Source of the DNA: Limnohabitans_A sp048020265
Lineage (GTDB): Bacteria; Pseudomonadota; Gammaproteobacteria; Burkholderiales; Burkholderiaceae_C
Reading direction: 5' to 3'
DNA length: 64,000 bases
NCBI RefSeq assembly: GCF_048020265.1
Contig: NZ_CP171843.1
Span: forward strand, 2,604,001 to 2,668,000
Position 1 is the stretch's first letter, and each line of letters opens with the position of its first letter. Shown here piece by piece: positions 41,690 through 51,025 of the stretch. Below the pieces are notes generated by a model. That model saw nothing but the letters and a program-made list of their open reading frames with translations. It was not told where the DNA came from and searched no databases. The position numbers and the translations under genes were made by a program.

Positions 41690-42211
41690 TCAAAGGGGGC
41701 GGATGTTGTCAGGGTCAAAGGCACGCCGCTGCGGCGCCAGCAAGACCGCACCGACCAAGGGCCACAGAGCCGCCTGCATGAACGGCGCCAGCAATTGGCT
41801 CCAGTGCGGCCAGGCATCGTGAACGATGAGCCGGGTGGCCCACTCCAGCAGGGCCGCCACTAAAAACAAGGGCACGATCTGCAGGGCTTGCTCGCGCAAA
41901 GGGAACCACAACAGGCGGCGCTGAACGGCCAGCGCCATGCTGCTGAGCACCACATAAGACAAGGCGTTTTGCCCCAGCAAAGCCGACTCGTGCACATCCA
42001 GCGCCAGGCCCAGCACAAACGCCAACACCACGCCCACACGCCGCGGCTGGTACACGTTCCAGAACACCACCACGATGGCCAGCACGTCGGGCAGCCAGCG
42101 CCAGCCGACCAGGCCCAACAACATGTTCAGCAACAAACCCACCACCACCGTCAAGGCGATGAAGCGGGGGTTGGCAGGCAAGAGCAGGGGACGCCCTGCC
42201 GGCATGATCAT
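41690..42211 (-). CDS. mreD: Rod shape-determining protein MreD
   Basis: A 173-residue inner-membrane protein with five to six hydrophobic helices, part of the elongasome. It shows the conserved FALGLALDVHES-like segment (FVLGLALDVHESALLGQNAL) in the middle. It overlaps mreC by 4 bp (ATGA) and is followed by mrdA after 2 bp. Identification rests on position, size and that segment. Confidence 0.93.
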   Translation of the reverse strand: MIMPAGRPLLLPANPRFIALTVVVGLLLNMLLGLVGWRWLPDVLAIVVVFWNVYQPRRVGVVLAFVLGLALDVHESALLGQNALSYVVLSSMALAVQRRLLWFPLREQALQIVPLFLVAALLEWATRLIVHDAWPHWSQLLAPFMQAALWPLVGAVLLAPQRRAFDPDNIRPL

Positions 42212-43149
42212 GGCTTGCCTCCTGATGCCGCTGCGGTGGATGGCCGGCCTTTGCCGCTGCGCTTGGGCTCTGGCGCAGCCGCTGGCAGCGCGGGCCAGTC
42301 TTTTACCGGCATCAGCACCAACAAGTGCCGGCCCCTCGGCTTGGCCGCAGGGGCGGCATGCACCCGGACAAAGGAAGAGTCCACACGGCGATCAATCTGG
42401 CTGACCTGTCCCACATGCAAACCCGGGGGGTACACGCCATCAATGCCACTGGTGGTGAGCAAATCACCCTGTTTCACGTCCGTTCCTGAAGGCACGAACT
42501 TCAGCTCCAGTGCACCACCCGCAATGCCCGGGTTGCCCACGGCCACATGGCGGCTGCCGGTGCGGGCGTTCATGACCGGAATACTTTGGCCTCGGTCGGT
42601 CAGCAACGTCACTTCGCTGACCAAGGGGTACACACGTGTGACCTGGCCCACCACGCCGCCGACATCGATGACCGCAGCGCCTTGCACAATGCCCGCCACT
42701 TGACCACGGTCCACCACGATGCGGTCGGTATAGGGGTCTGCCGTGTCATAAAGCACCTCAACAGCCCTGGAAGGTCCGGCCATTTGTTCGCGCAAACTCA
42801 GCAGCTCGCGCAACTGGGCATTTTCTTGGGTCAGTTGCTCCACTTGCTGCAGACGCCGGGCCTGTGCAATGGTGCGGGTCTGGAAGCTTTGCGCCGCATC
42901 TTGGGCCGCTTCGAGATCACTGAAGTATTGGCCCAAACCCCTGATGGCTCGCACAGGCTGAAGCGAGAGCCACTGCAAAGGGGCCAGCACCACGGCAATG
43001 CCCGAGCGCAAGGGCTGCGAGATCTGGAAACGGTGGTCCGAAGCCATCAACAAAATGGACAACAAGGACAGCAACACCAGCTTGGAGGTCGCAGACAGAC
43101 CCTGCCGAAAGATCGGCGGGGCACTGCGTTCGAGGGTATCCAGAGCCAT
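42208..43149 (-). CDS. mreC: Rod shape-determining protein MreC
   Basis: A 313-residue bitopic membrane protein that scaffolds the elongation machinery in the periplasm. One transmembrane helix near residues 25-40 is followed by a coiled coil (residues about 75-115, with LRELLSLREQ) and the beta domain with DRGQVAGIVQGAAVIDVGGVVGQV. The C-terminus carries a proline/alanine-rich basic tail. It is 72 bp downstream of mreB. Confidence 0.95.
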   Translation of the reverse strand: MALDTLERSAPPIFRQGLSATSKLVLLSLLSILLMASDHRFQISQPLRSGIAVVLAPLQWLSLQPVRAIRGLGQYFSDLEAAQDAAQSFQTRTIAQARRLQQVEQLTQENAQLRELLSLREQMAGPSRAVEVLYDTADPYTDRIVVDRGQVAGIVQGAAVIDVGGVVGQVTRVYPLVSEVTLLTDRGQSIPVMNARTGSRHVAVGNPGIAGGALELKFVPSGTDVKQGDLLTTSGIDGVYPPGLHVGQVSQIDRRVDSSFVRVHAAPAAKPRGRHLLVLMPVKDWPALPAAAPEPKRSGKGRPSTAAASGGKP

Positions 43150-43221
43150 GAATGTGTTGCGCCGGATTCAGGTGAGGAAAAGCGGGTGTGTTGACCTGTG
43201 GCCGAAAGCCAGAAACTGGCC

Positions 43222-44265
43222 TTATTCGCTGGTGAAGATGCTGCCCAGCTGATCCATGCGCTCGAGCGCCATGCCGCAACCACGCGCCACGCAGGTCAGC
43301 GGGTCTTCGGCCACCAGCACGGGCAGGCCGGTTTCTTCGGCCAGCAAGCGGTCCAGGTCGCGCAGCAAAGCGCCGCCGCCGGTCAGCATCATGCCGCGCT
43401 CGGCGATGTCAGCGCCCAACTCGGGCGGTGTGTGTTCCAGCGCGGTCTTGACGGCCGAGACAATCTGGTTGAGCGGATCGGTCAAGGCTTCCAGGATTTC
43501 GTTGGAACTGATGGTGAAGCTGCGCGGCACACCTTCGGACAGGTTGCGGCCCTTGACTTCCATCTCCTTGACTTCGCTGCCGGGGAAAGCGGAGCCGATG
43601 GTCTTTTTGATGGATTCGGCAGTAGGTTCACCGATCAGCATGCCGTAGTTGCGGCGGATGTAGCTGATGATGGCCTCGTCAAACTTGTCGCCACCCACGC
43701 GGACACTGCCCTTGTAAACCATGCCGCCCAACGAAATCACGCCCACTTCGGTGGTACCGCCACCAATGTCCACCACCATGGAACCTGAAGCGGCCGACAC
43801 GGGCAAGCCGGCGCCGATGGCAGCGGCCATGGGTTCTTCGATCAGGTACACCTCGGATGCGCCTGCGCCCAAGGCCGACTCACGAATCGCGCGGCGCTCG
43901 ACTTGGGTCGAGCCGCAAGGCACGCAAATGATGATGCGGGGGCTGGGGCGGAAGGTGCTGCGGGGGTGCACCATGCGGATGAACTGCTTGAGCATCTGCT
44001 CGGTCACGGTGAAGTCCGCAATCACACCGTCCTTCATGGGACGGATGGCTTCGATGTTGCCGGGCACCTTACCCAGCATGGCCTTGGCTTCGTGGCCCAC
44101 GGCTTGCAGCGTCTTTTTGCCTTGGGGGCCGCCTTCGTGGCGAATGGCCACCACCGAGGGTTCGTCGAGCACAATGCCCTTGTCGCGCACAAAAATCAGG
44201 GTGTTAGCGGTGCCCAGGTCAATGGCCAGGTCGCTGGAAAAATAACGGCGGAAAGAGGAGAACAT
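43222..44265 (-). CDS. mreB: Rod shape-determining actin homologue MreB
   Basis: A 347-residue actin-like ATPase that positions cell-wall synthesis. Phosphate-1 motif is LAIDLGTANTLIFV, phosphate-2 is MVVDIGGGTTEVGVISLGG, and the adenosine motif is MLTGGGALLRDLDRLL. The N-terminal MFSSFRRYFSSD contains the amphipathic membrane anchor. ATG 44265 follows GAGGAG. It is divergent from gatC with about 210 bp between, and a TATTAT -10-like hexamer is present there on the minus strand. Confidence 0.97.
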   Translation of the reverse strand: MFSSFRRYFSSDLAIDLGTANTLIFVRDKGIVLDEPSVVAIRHEGGPQGKKTLQAVGHEAKAMLGKVPGNIEAIRPMKDGVIADFTVTEQMLKQFIRMVHPRSTFRPSPRIIICVPCGSTQVERRAIRESALGAGASEVYLIEEPMAAAIGAGLPVSAASGSMVVDIGGGTTEVGVISLGGMVYKGSVRVGGDKFDEAIISYIRRNYGMLIGEPTAESIKKTIGSAFPGSEVKEMEVKGRNLSEGVPRSFTISSNEILEALTDPLNQIVSAVKTALEHTPPELGADIAERGMMLTGGGALLRDLDRLLAEETGLPVLVAEDPLTCVARGCGMALERMDQLGSIFTSE

Positions 44266-44475
44266 TCGGGGGTCCTTTGACGCGCCCTCCGAGGCCTGCG
44301 AATGGCTTTTTGGGGTGGGCGCGGCGATCAAATCAGGGGTGTTGTCAGGGCGGGCTCAAAGACTGCAGAGCGAGCGGCACCAAACACAGGATAATACCTG
44401 ATCACCCGGCAAAACAGGCTCGCCCAAGCCCTGTTGACGCTGTAAAACACGACCTCTTACAACTCTTTTCAAACC

Positions 44476-44775
44476 ATGTCCCTGACCCCGCAGGATATTG
44501 CCCGGATCGCCAATCTGGCCCGGCTGGAGCTCAAGCCCGACGAAAGCGAGCGCATGCTCACTCAGATCAATGGCTTCTTTGGCATCGTCGAAGCCATGCA
44601 GGCGGTGGACACCACCGGCATCACCCCCATGGCCCACCCCGTGGCCGCCATCCAGGACATCACGCTGCGCCTGCGCCCCGACGTGGCCAGCGAGCCCAAC
44701 CAACGCGATCTGAACCAGCAAAGCGCCCCGGCCGTCGAGCGCGGCCTGTTCCTGGTCCCCAAAGTCATCGAGTAA
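44476..44775 (+). CDS. gatC: Asp-tRNA(Asn)/Glu-tRNA(Gln) amidotransferase subunit C
   Basis: A 99-residue stabilising subunit of the GatCAB complex. It has the typical LTPQDIARIANLARLELKPDE start, then GVTPMAHP-like GITPMAHPV and LRPDV. It lies 3 bp ahead of gatA, so the three subunits are made together. The presence of GatCAB implies indirect synthesis of Gln-tRNA and/or Asn-tRNA. Confidence 0.94.
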   Translation: MSLTPQDIARIANLARLELKPDESERMLTQINGFFGIVEAMQAVDTTGITPMAHPVAAIQDITLRLRPDVASEPNQRDLNQQSAPAVERGLFLVPKVIE

Positions 44776-44778
44776 GCC

Positions 44779-46239
44779 ATGAGTGACCTGCACAACCTCA
44801 GCGTGAAAGCGCTGGCCACCCTGTTACAGACCCAAGAAGTCAGCGCCGTCGAGGTCGCGACGCGCTTTCTGGCCCGCATGGGCGGCAACCCGCACAACGC
44901 CTTTCTGGACATCGACAGCGAAGTGACGCTGGCCCAGGCCCGCGCCTCGGACGCCAAACTGGCCGACGGCACAGCTGGCCCGCTCGAAGGCGTGCCCGTG
45001 GCGCACAAAGACGTGTTCGTCACCCGCGATTTCGCCACCACCGCGGGCTCCAAAATGCTCAGCGGCTACCGCTCACCCTTTGACGCCACCGTGGTGCAGC
45101 GCCTGCGCACGGCGGGCATGGTCACTTTGGGCAAGCTCAACTGCGACGAATTCGCCATGGGCTCAGCCAACGAAAACTCGGCCTATGGCCCGGTACAAAA
45201 CCCCTGGGACACAGCCCGCGTGCCCGGCGGCTCGTCCGGCGGCAGCGCAGCCGCCGTGGCCGCTGGCCTGGCCCCCGCAGCGACGGGCACCGACACGGGC
45301 GGCTCGATCCGCCAGCCCGCCAGCTTTTGCGGCATCACCGGCATCAAACCCACCTATGGCCGCGCCAGCCGCTACGGCATGATCGCCTACGCCTCAAGCC
45401 TCGACCAGGCCGGCCCCATGGCCCGCAGCGCCGAAGACTGCGCCCTGCTTTTGAGCGCCATGTGCGGCGGCGACATCGACCGCGACTCGACCTCGCTGGA
45501 CATACCCACCGAAGACTTTTCGGCATCGCTCAACAATTCCCTAGAAGGTCTGCGCATTGGCATTCCCAAAGAGTTTTTTGGCGAAGGCCTGGCGGCCGAT
45601 GTGCGCGCTGCAGTAGACGGCGCTTTGCGCGAGTATGAAAAGCTGGGTGCCAAGCTGGTGCCCATCAGCCTGCCACGCACCGAACTGTCCATTCCGGTCT
45701 ACTACATCATTGCCCCGGCCGAAGCCAGTTCCAACCTCAGCCGCTTTGACGGCGTGAAGTTTGGCCACCGCGCCAAGGACTACACCGACCTGGTGGACAT
45801 GTACAAAAAGACCCGCGCTGAAGGCTTTGGCAACGAGGTCAAACGCCGCATCATGACGGGCGCTTATGTGTTGAGCCACGGTTATTACGACGCCTACTAC
45901 CTGCAGGCCCAAAAAATCCGCCGCATGATCGCCGACGACTTCCAGAATGCGTTCAAGCAGTGCGACGTGATCGCTGGCCCCGTGGCCCCTTCGGTGGCCT
46001 GGAAGTTTGGCGAGAACGCCAACGACCCGGTGGCCGACTATTTGGCCGACATCTTCACCCTGCCCGCCTCGCTGGCGGGCCTGCCCGGCATGAGCGTGCC
46101 CGCAGGCTTTGGTGCGAGCGGCATGCCCGTGGGATTGCAGCTGATCGGCAACTACTTCAAGGAAGCCCAGTTGCTGAACGCCGCGCACCGCTTGCAACAA
46201 GCGACCGATTTCCACCTGCAAAAACCAGCAGGAGTCTGA
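44779..46239 (+). CDS. gatA: Asp-tRNA(Asn)/Glu-tRNA(Gln) amidotransferase subunit A
   Basis: A 486-residue amidase-signature enzyme that hydrolyses glutamine and channels ammonia to GatB. The Ser-cisSer-Lys triad is visible as Lys77 (VAHKDVF), Ser152 (PGGSSGGSAAAVAAG) and Ser176 (TDTGGSIRQPA). C-terminal segments include LPASLAGLPGMSVPAGF. It is separated from gatB by 5 bp. Confidence 0.96.
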   Translation: MSDLHNLSVKALATLLQTQEVSAVEVATRFLARMGGNPHNAFLDIDSEVTLAQARASDAKLADGTAGPLEGVPVAHKDVFVTRDFATTAGSKMLSGYRSPFDATVVQRLRTAGMVTLGKLNCDEFAMGSANENSAYGPVQNPWDTARVPGGSSGGSAAAVAAGLAPAATGTDTGGSIRQPASFCGITGIKPTYGRASRYGMIAYASSLDQAGPMARSAEDCALLLSAMCGGDIDRDSTSLDIPTEDFSASLNNSLEGLRIGIPKEFFGEGLAADVRAAVDGALREYEKLGAKLVPISLPRTELSIPVYYIIAPAEASSNLSRFDGVKFGHRAKDYTDLVDMYKKTRAEGFGNEVKRRIMTGAYVLSHGYYDAYYLQAQKIRRMIADDFQNAFKQCDVIAGPVAPSVAWKFGENANDPVADYLADIFTLPASLAGLPGMSVPAGFGASGMPVGLQLIGNYFKEAQLLNAAHRLQQATDFHLQKPAGV

Positions 46240-46244
46240 ACACC

Positions 46245-47699
46245 ATGAGCAAACTCGTCCAAGGCTACGAAGTCGTCATCGGCTTTGAAACACACGCCCA
46301 ACTCTCGACCACCAGCAAAATCTTCAGCCGCGCCCCCACGGCCTTTGGGGCCGAAGCCAACACGCAAGCCTGCGCAGTGGACATGGCCCTGCCGGGCACG
46401 CTGCCCGTGATGAACATCGGCGCGGTGGAACGCGCCATCGAATTCGGCCTGGCCATCAACGCCCACATCGCCGAGCGCAGCATTTTTGCACGCAAAAACT
46501 ACTTCTACCCCGACCTGCCCAAGGGCTACCAGATCAGCCAGTTCGAGATCCCGGTGGTGCAAGGCGGCGAGGTGTCCTTCTACCTGGAAGAAGGCAAAGA
46601 AACCGTGCGCAAGACCGTGCGCCTGGAACGTGCCCACCTCGAAGAAGACGCGGGCAAATCGCTGCACGAAGACTTCATTGGCCAAAGCGGCATTGACCTG
46701 AACCGCGCGGGCACGCCCCTGCTGGAAATCGTGACCCAGCCCGACATCCGCAGCAGCGAAGAAGCCGTGGCCTACGCCAAAGAGCTGCACAAGATCGTCA
46801 CCTGGATCGGCATCTGCGACGGCAACATGCAAGAAGGCAGCTTCCGTTGCGATGCCAACGTGTCGGTGCGCAAGCCCGGCCAGCCGCTGGGCACCCGCCG
46901 CGAAATCAAGAACCTGAACAGTTTCAAGTTCATGCAGCAGGCCATCGACTACGAAGTGCGCTGGCAGATCGACCAGATCGAAGATGGCCACACCATCCAG
47001 CAAGCCACGGTGCTGTTCGACCCCGACACGGGCGAGACCCGCGCCATGCGCACCAAGGAAGACGCTGCCGACTACCGCTACTTCCCCGACCCGGATCTGC
47101 CCCCGCTGGTGATCGGCCGCGACTGGGTCGAACGCGTCAAAGGCGAGATGGCCGAGCTGCCGCGCGTGATGGCCGAGCGCTTCGTCAAAGACTACGCCTT
47201 GCCCGAATACGATGCCACGCAACTGACCCAAAGCAAAGCGGTCGCCGCCTACTTTGAAGCCACCGCCAAGGCCTGCGGCCAGCCCAAACTGGCCAGCAAC
47301 TGGATCATGGGCGAGGTGTCACGCCGCTTGAACGCGAGCGAATTGACCATTGAGCAAGCGCCCGTCAGTGCCGCCCAATTGGCCGCCCTGATCGGCCGCA
47401 TCAGCGACAACACCATCAGCAACAACGCAGCGCGTCAGGTGTTTGAAGGCTTGTGGAACGGTGAGGGCGAAGTCGACGCCATCATCGAAGCCAAAGGCCT
47501 CAAGCAGATGAACGACACGGGGGAGCTGGAAAAAATCATCGACGAGGTGCTGGCCGCCAACCCCAAGAACGTGGAAGAGTTCAAGGCCGGCAACGCCAAG
47601 GCCCTGAACGGTCTGGTCGGCCCGATCATGAAGGCCAGCAAGGGCAAGGCCAATCCGGGGCAGGTGAATGCGCTGTTGATGAAGAAGTTGGGCGGTTAA
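46245..47699 (+). CDS. gatB: Asp-tRNA(Asn)/Glu-tRNA(Gln) amidotransferase subunit B
   Basis: A 484-residue subunit that phosphorylates and amidates the mischarged tRNA. It has GYEVVIGFETHAQLSTTSKIF near the start, LPGTLPVMN, FYPDLPKGYQISQ, RAHLEEDAGKS and the C-terminal YqeY-like tail domain used for tRNA recognition (NPGQVNALLMKKL). ATG 46245 is preceded by AGGAG; a longer in-frame reading would overlap gatA extensively. Confidence 0.96.
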   Translation: MSKLVQGYEVVIGFETHAQLSTTSKIFSRAPTAFGAEANTQACAVDMALPGTLPVMNIGAVERAIEFGLAINAHIAERSIFARKNYFYPDLPKGYQISQFEIPVVQGGEVSFYLEEGKETVRKTVRLERAHLEEDAGKSLHEDFIGQSGIDLNRAGTPLLEIVTQPDIRSSEEAVAYAKELHKIVTWIGICDGNMQEGSFRCDANVSVRKPGQPLGTRREIKNLNSFKFMQQAIDYEVRWQIDQIEDGHTIQQATVLFDPDTGETRAMRTKEDAADYRYFPDPDLPPLVIGRDWVERVKGEMAELPRVMAERFVKDYALPEYDATQLTQSKAVAAYFEATAKACGQPKLASNWIMGEVSRRLNASELTIEQAPVSAAQLAALIGRISDNTISNNAARQVFEGLWNGEGEVDAIIEAKGLKQMNDTGELEKIIDEVLAANPKNVEEFKAGNAKALNGLVGPIMKASKGKANPGQVNALLMKKLGG

Positions 47700-47715
47700 C
47701 CCTCACGCATTGGGG

Positions 47716-47789
47716 TGTGGGAGCGAGCCCCTGCTCGCAAATGCTGGATCAACCACCCCGCACATTCGGCCGCAGGGGCGGCCTCCAAC
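47716..47789. repeat. Composite REP-like repeat, copy 2 (forward)
   Basis: A 74 bp element downstream of gatB. It begins TGTGGGAGCGAGCCCCTGCT and ends CGGCCGCAGGGGCGGCCTCC. It matches the reverse complement of the element at 22329-22403 at both ends, with an unrelated centre of about 25 bp. It could act as a transcription or mRNA-end structure for gatCAB. Confidence 0.85.
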
Positions 47790-47810
47790 AGGGGCAAGGG
47801 TGTGCTGGTC

Positions 47811-48821
47811 TCAGCGCTCCAGCGGCACGATTTCCTGCTCAATCGCGCCAAACAAGCTCTCGCCGTTTTGACCCTTCATCTCAATGCGAATGGTATCGCC
47901 GTATTTCATGAACTCGGTGCTGGGCTTGCCGTCGAGGATGGTTTCGATGGCGCGTTTTTCGGCGATGCAGCTGTAGCCCTTGGGCCACTCGGGTTTGCCA
48001 TTCACTTCCACGCTCTTGTTGCTCACCGTGCCACTGCCGACGATGGAGCCAGCGCGCACGTTGCGGGTTTTGCAAATGTGGGCGATCAGCTGGCCGAAGT
48101 GAAAGGTCATCTCGGGGCCGGCTTCGCACATGCCCACTTTGCGGCCGTTCCAGGTGGACTGCAGGGTCAGGTGCACCCGGCCGCCTTGCCAGGCGTCACC
48201 CAGTTCGTCGGGCGTGATGGCCACGGGGCTGAAAGCGGTGGCGGGTTTGCTTTGGAAGAAGCCAAAGCCCTTGGCCAGCTCGTTCGGAATCAGGTTGCGC
48301 AGGCTCACGTCGTTGGCCAGCATGACAAGGCGCACGGCCTCAATGGCGTCGTCGGCACTGGTTTGCATGGGCACGTCGCCCGTGATGACCGCGATTTCGG
48401 CTTCAAAGTCGATGCCAAAGGCTTCGCTGGCACACACCACCGGGTCGCAGGGACCAATGAAATCGTCGCTGCCACCCTGGTACATCAGCGGGTCGGTGTA
48501 GAAGCTGCTGGGCACTTCGGAGTTGCGTGCCGCACGGACCAGCTCCACGTGGTTGATGTAGGCTGAGCCGTCAGCCCACTGGTAGGCGCGGGGCAGCGGC
48601 GCCATGCATTGGGCCGGGTCAAACGAAAAAGCGTGGCGGGCCTTGCCCTGGTTCAGGGTGGTGTAGAGGTCTTCCAGCTGAGGGGCCAGAAAGTTCCAGT
48701 CGTCCAACACCTGCTGGAGTTTGCTGGCAATGCCGGTCGCATAATGGGCAGTGCTCAAATCGCGTGAGACCACCACCAGTTGTCCGTCGCGTGAGCCGTC
48801 TTTGTAGGTCGCCAATTTCAT
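47811..48821 (-). CDS. Fumarylacetoacetate hydrolase family protein
   Basis: A 336-residue hydrolase of the FAH family, longer at the N-terminus than the minimal FAH domain. Metal-binding acidic residues occur in IDFEAEIAVITGD, and the family segments SLRNLIPNELAKGFGFFQSKP and RAGSIVGSGTVSN are present. Such enzymes cleave beta-diketo acids from tyrosine/homogentisate or gentisate breakdown. It is divergent from an IclR-family regulator gene, whose product probably controls it. Confidence 0.88.
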   Translation of the reverse strand: MKLATYKDGSRDGQLVVVSRDLSTAHYATGIASKLQQVLDDWNFLAPQLEDLYTTLNQGKARHAFSFDPAQCMAPLPRAYQWADGSAYINHVELVRAARNSEVPSSFYTDPLMYQGGSDDFIGPCDPVVCASEAFGIDFEAEIAVITGDVPMQTSADDAIEAVRLVMLANDVSLRNLIPNELAKGFGFFQSKPATAFSPVAITPDELGDAWQGGRVHLTLQSTWNGRKVGMCEAGPEMTFHFGQLIAHICKTRNVRAGSIVGSGTVSNKSVEVNGKPEWPKGYSCIAEKRAIETILDGKPSTEFMKYGDTIRIEMKGQNGESLFGAIEQEIVPLER

Positions 48822-48883
48822 GTTGAATGTGTCCGTTCGGGTCCCAATGGGCTACAGTGTGCACCACCGAGAAGTTACGCATT

Positions 48884-48899
48884 GTTAAACCCATTTAAC
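48884..48899. promoter_or_regulatory. Candidate IclR-type operator
   Basis: A perfect inverted repeat GTTAAA-CCCA-TTTAAC lies in the 103 bp between the divergent FAH and IclR genes, 25 bp before the regulator start. Its size and AT-rich arms fit operators bound by IclR-family dimers. The binding protein is inferred from position. Confidence 0.5.
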
Positions 48900-48924
48900 T
48901 AAACGAAACCGGATTTTAGGCGAC

Positions 48925-49755
48925 ATGAACCCAGACAGCACAGCCATCCAAGCCAGAGACAGCGACAAGGAACGCGCAGGCATTCAATCGGTGGAGGTCG
49001 GTTTTGCCCTGCTGGATGTGCTGGCGCAAGCGCCCGCCCCCTTGATGCTGCGTGACTTGGCGGCCGCCGCTTACATGAGCGCCGCCAAAGCCCACCGTTA
49101 TCTGGTCAGCTTCCAGCGTTTGGGCCTGGTGGTGCAAGACAGCACCAGCACCCGTTACGAACTGGGGCCCGCCACCTTGCGCTTGGGGCTGGCCACCTTG
49201 TCGCGTCTGGACGCCGTCAAGATGGCCCGCGAGCGTTTACCCGCCTTGATCGAGGCCACCGGCCACACCATGGCCCTGGCCGTCTGGGGCAACCGGGGGC
49301 CGACCTTGGTGCATTGGCAAGAAACCCCTTTGGCGATGCCGGTCAGCTTGCGCTTGGGCGATGTGATGCCGCTGTTGTCTTCGGCCACGGGGCGGTGCTT
49401 TGCCGCCTTCAACAGCCACGGCGGTGCGGCCGAAAAAGCGGGCCCCATGATCGAAGAAGAGTTGGCCTTGGCCCGAAAACTGGGCCGCACCGACTTGCCC
49501 AGCACGCCCGCTCAACTGCAGGCCATGGTGAAAGAAACCCGGGAACAGGGCCTGGGCCGCGTGGTCAATGTGTTGCTGCCCGGCATTTCGGGCTTTTGTG
49601 CCCCGGTTTTTGATGCCGATGGTCACCTGGTGCTGGGCGTGGTGGCGCTGGGTTCGTCCGCCACGCTCGACACCGCCTGGGACGGGCCGATTGCCCAAAG
49701 TTTGCGCCAGTTTGCACAGCAACTGTCGGCCGATCTGGGCTGGTCCGGCCGCTGA
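48925..49755 (+). CDS. IclR-family transcriptional regulator
   Basis: A 276-residue regulator with an N-terminal winged helix (GIQSVEVGFALLDVLAQ, then LMLRDLAAAAYMSAAKAHRYL) and the C-terminal effector domain (SLRLGDVMPLLSSATGRCFAA and GFCAPVFDADGHLVLGVVALG). IclR members usually control nearby aromatic or dicarboxylate pathway genes. Its divergent partner is the FAH-family hydrolase gene. It is followed after 14 bp by the DUF3108 gene on the same strand. Confidence 0.92.
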   Translation: MNPDSTAIQARDSDKERAGIQSVEVGFALLDVLAQAPAPLMLRDLAAAAYMSAAKAHRYLVSFQRLGLVVQDSTSTRYELGPATLRLGLATLSRLDAVKMARERLPALIEATGHTMALAVWGNRGPTLVHWQETPLAMPVSLRLGDVMPLLSSATGRCFAAFNSHGGAAEKAGPMIEEELALARKLGRTDLPSTPAQLQAMVKETREQGLGRVVNVLLPGISGFCAPVFDADGHLVLGVVALGSSATLDTAWDGPIAQSLRQFAQQLSADLGWSGR

Positions 49756-49769
49756 ACTGGAGCGGTCGG

Positions 49770-50972
49770 GTGTCTGCACGTCCCAACGCCAACGCCGCCT
49801 TGACCGGGCCAACGCAACCGCTGCGTCGTGCGCCGGCATGGCTGGTGGCGGTGGTGTTGGCCGTGCATGTGGCCCTGATCCTGAGCCTGACCGGCCCCTT
49901 GGAGTGGCGGTTGCAAACGGCAGAACCGGTCCGCGTCGCCCCCATGCAAACCCGCTGGGTGCCGCCCACCCCTGCGCCAAAGGCCACGCCCGTCCAAACC
50001 GCCGCCCCCAAGCCCCGCACCCGGGTGGCCACCGAGCCCAAAGCCACACCGGTACCGTCTGTTGAGCCCGCCACGGCTCCGCCTGTCGATATGGCCAGCG
50101 CCAACGACAACAGCGCGGCCGAGCCCCCACCTCAGCAGACGGGGCAAGCCCCTGCCGAGGTGCCCGCTTCAGCGGAGGCATCAGGGCACAGCGCCAGCCC
50201 GAACACCAGCGTGCCCGTGCCTGACACCCCAACGCCTGCGGCAGCCCCCGAGACGGCCAATGTGTCCTTGCCGACCATCCCGCTGGGCGCATTGCCGCCC
50301 CCGGTTTTGTTGAGCTACCGTTTGACGGGCCAGGACAAGGGATTGACCTACCACGCCAGCGGTGAATTGCGCTGGCAGCACAACGAATCAGCCTATGCGC
50401 TGGCCCTATCGGTGAAGGCGTTTTTAGTGGGCTCACGCCATTGGCGCAGTCAGGGTGACATCACCAGCGCCGGCCTGGCCCCCACCCGGTTTTCAGACAG
50501 CTGGCGCAACGAGCGGGCCGCCCACTTTGACCGCGTGCAAAACCGGGTGGTTTTCAGCAACAACGCTCCGGTGGCCACGCTCGAAGCGGGTGTGCAAGAC
50601 CAGATCAGCCTCTATGTGCAACTGGCTGCTGCCATGGCTGGTGAGCCCCAGCGCTTCCAGCCCGGCACGCGTTTGCAAGTGCAGACCGCCACCATCCGGG
50701 ACGCCCTGCCCTGGCTTTTGACCCTGAGTCCGCCTGAAACCCTGCAGCTGAACGGTCAAGCGGTCTCCACCCTCAAATGGGTGTGTCAGCCGCGCAACCG
50801 TTTCGATGCCACCGTGGAGTTCTGGGTCTCGGCCCAGCACGCCTGGATGCCGGTGCGCATCCGCATCACCCAGGTCAGCGGCAGCTTCATTGACTTGATG
50901 CTGCGCGGCCAGGAAGCCCTGCCCCCACTGCCTGCCACGGCCCCTGCCGGAGAAAAAACCACACCATCTTGA
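49770..50972 (+). CDS. DUF3108 domain protein with N-terminal membrane anchor
   Basis: A 400-residue protein. A single hydrophobic helix (residues about 24-42, WLVAVVLAVHVALILSL) is followed by a long proline/alanine/threonine-rich linker to about residue 165, a layout like TonB. The C-terminal domain (YRLTGQDKGLTYHASGELRW, then GSRHWRSQGDIT and FSDSWRNERA) is DUF3108, predicted to face the periplasm. Function unknown. The start is GTG 49770 with GGAG about 8 nt before. Downstream lies the DUF3567 gene. Confidence 0.85.
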   Translation: MSARPNANAALTGPTQPLRRAPAWLVAVVLAVHVALILSLTGPLEWRLQTAEPVRVAPMQTRWVPPTPAPKATPVQTAAPKPRTRVATEPKATPVPSVEPATAPPVDMASANDNSAAEPPPQQTGQAPAEVPASAEASGHSASPNTSVPVPDTPTPAAAPETANVSLPTIPLGALPPPVLLSYRLTGQDKGLTYHASGELRWQHNESAYALALSVKAFLVGSRHWRSQGDITSAGLAPTRFSDSWRNERAAHFDRVQNRVVFSNNAPVATLEAGVQDQISLYVQLAAAMAGEPQRFQPGTRLQVQTATIRDALPWLLTLSPPETLQLNGQAVSTLKWVCQPRNRFDATVEFWVSAQHAWMPVRIRITQVSGSFIDLMLRGQEALPPLPATAPAGEKTTPS

Positions 50973-51025
50973 AGTTGTTCTGCGAAGCCCCACTTGTGAA
51001 GCAGAACTTGAGGGAGAATGAACGC

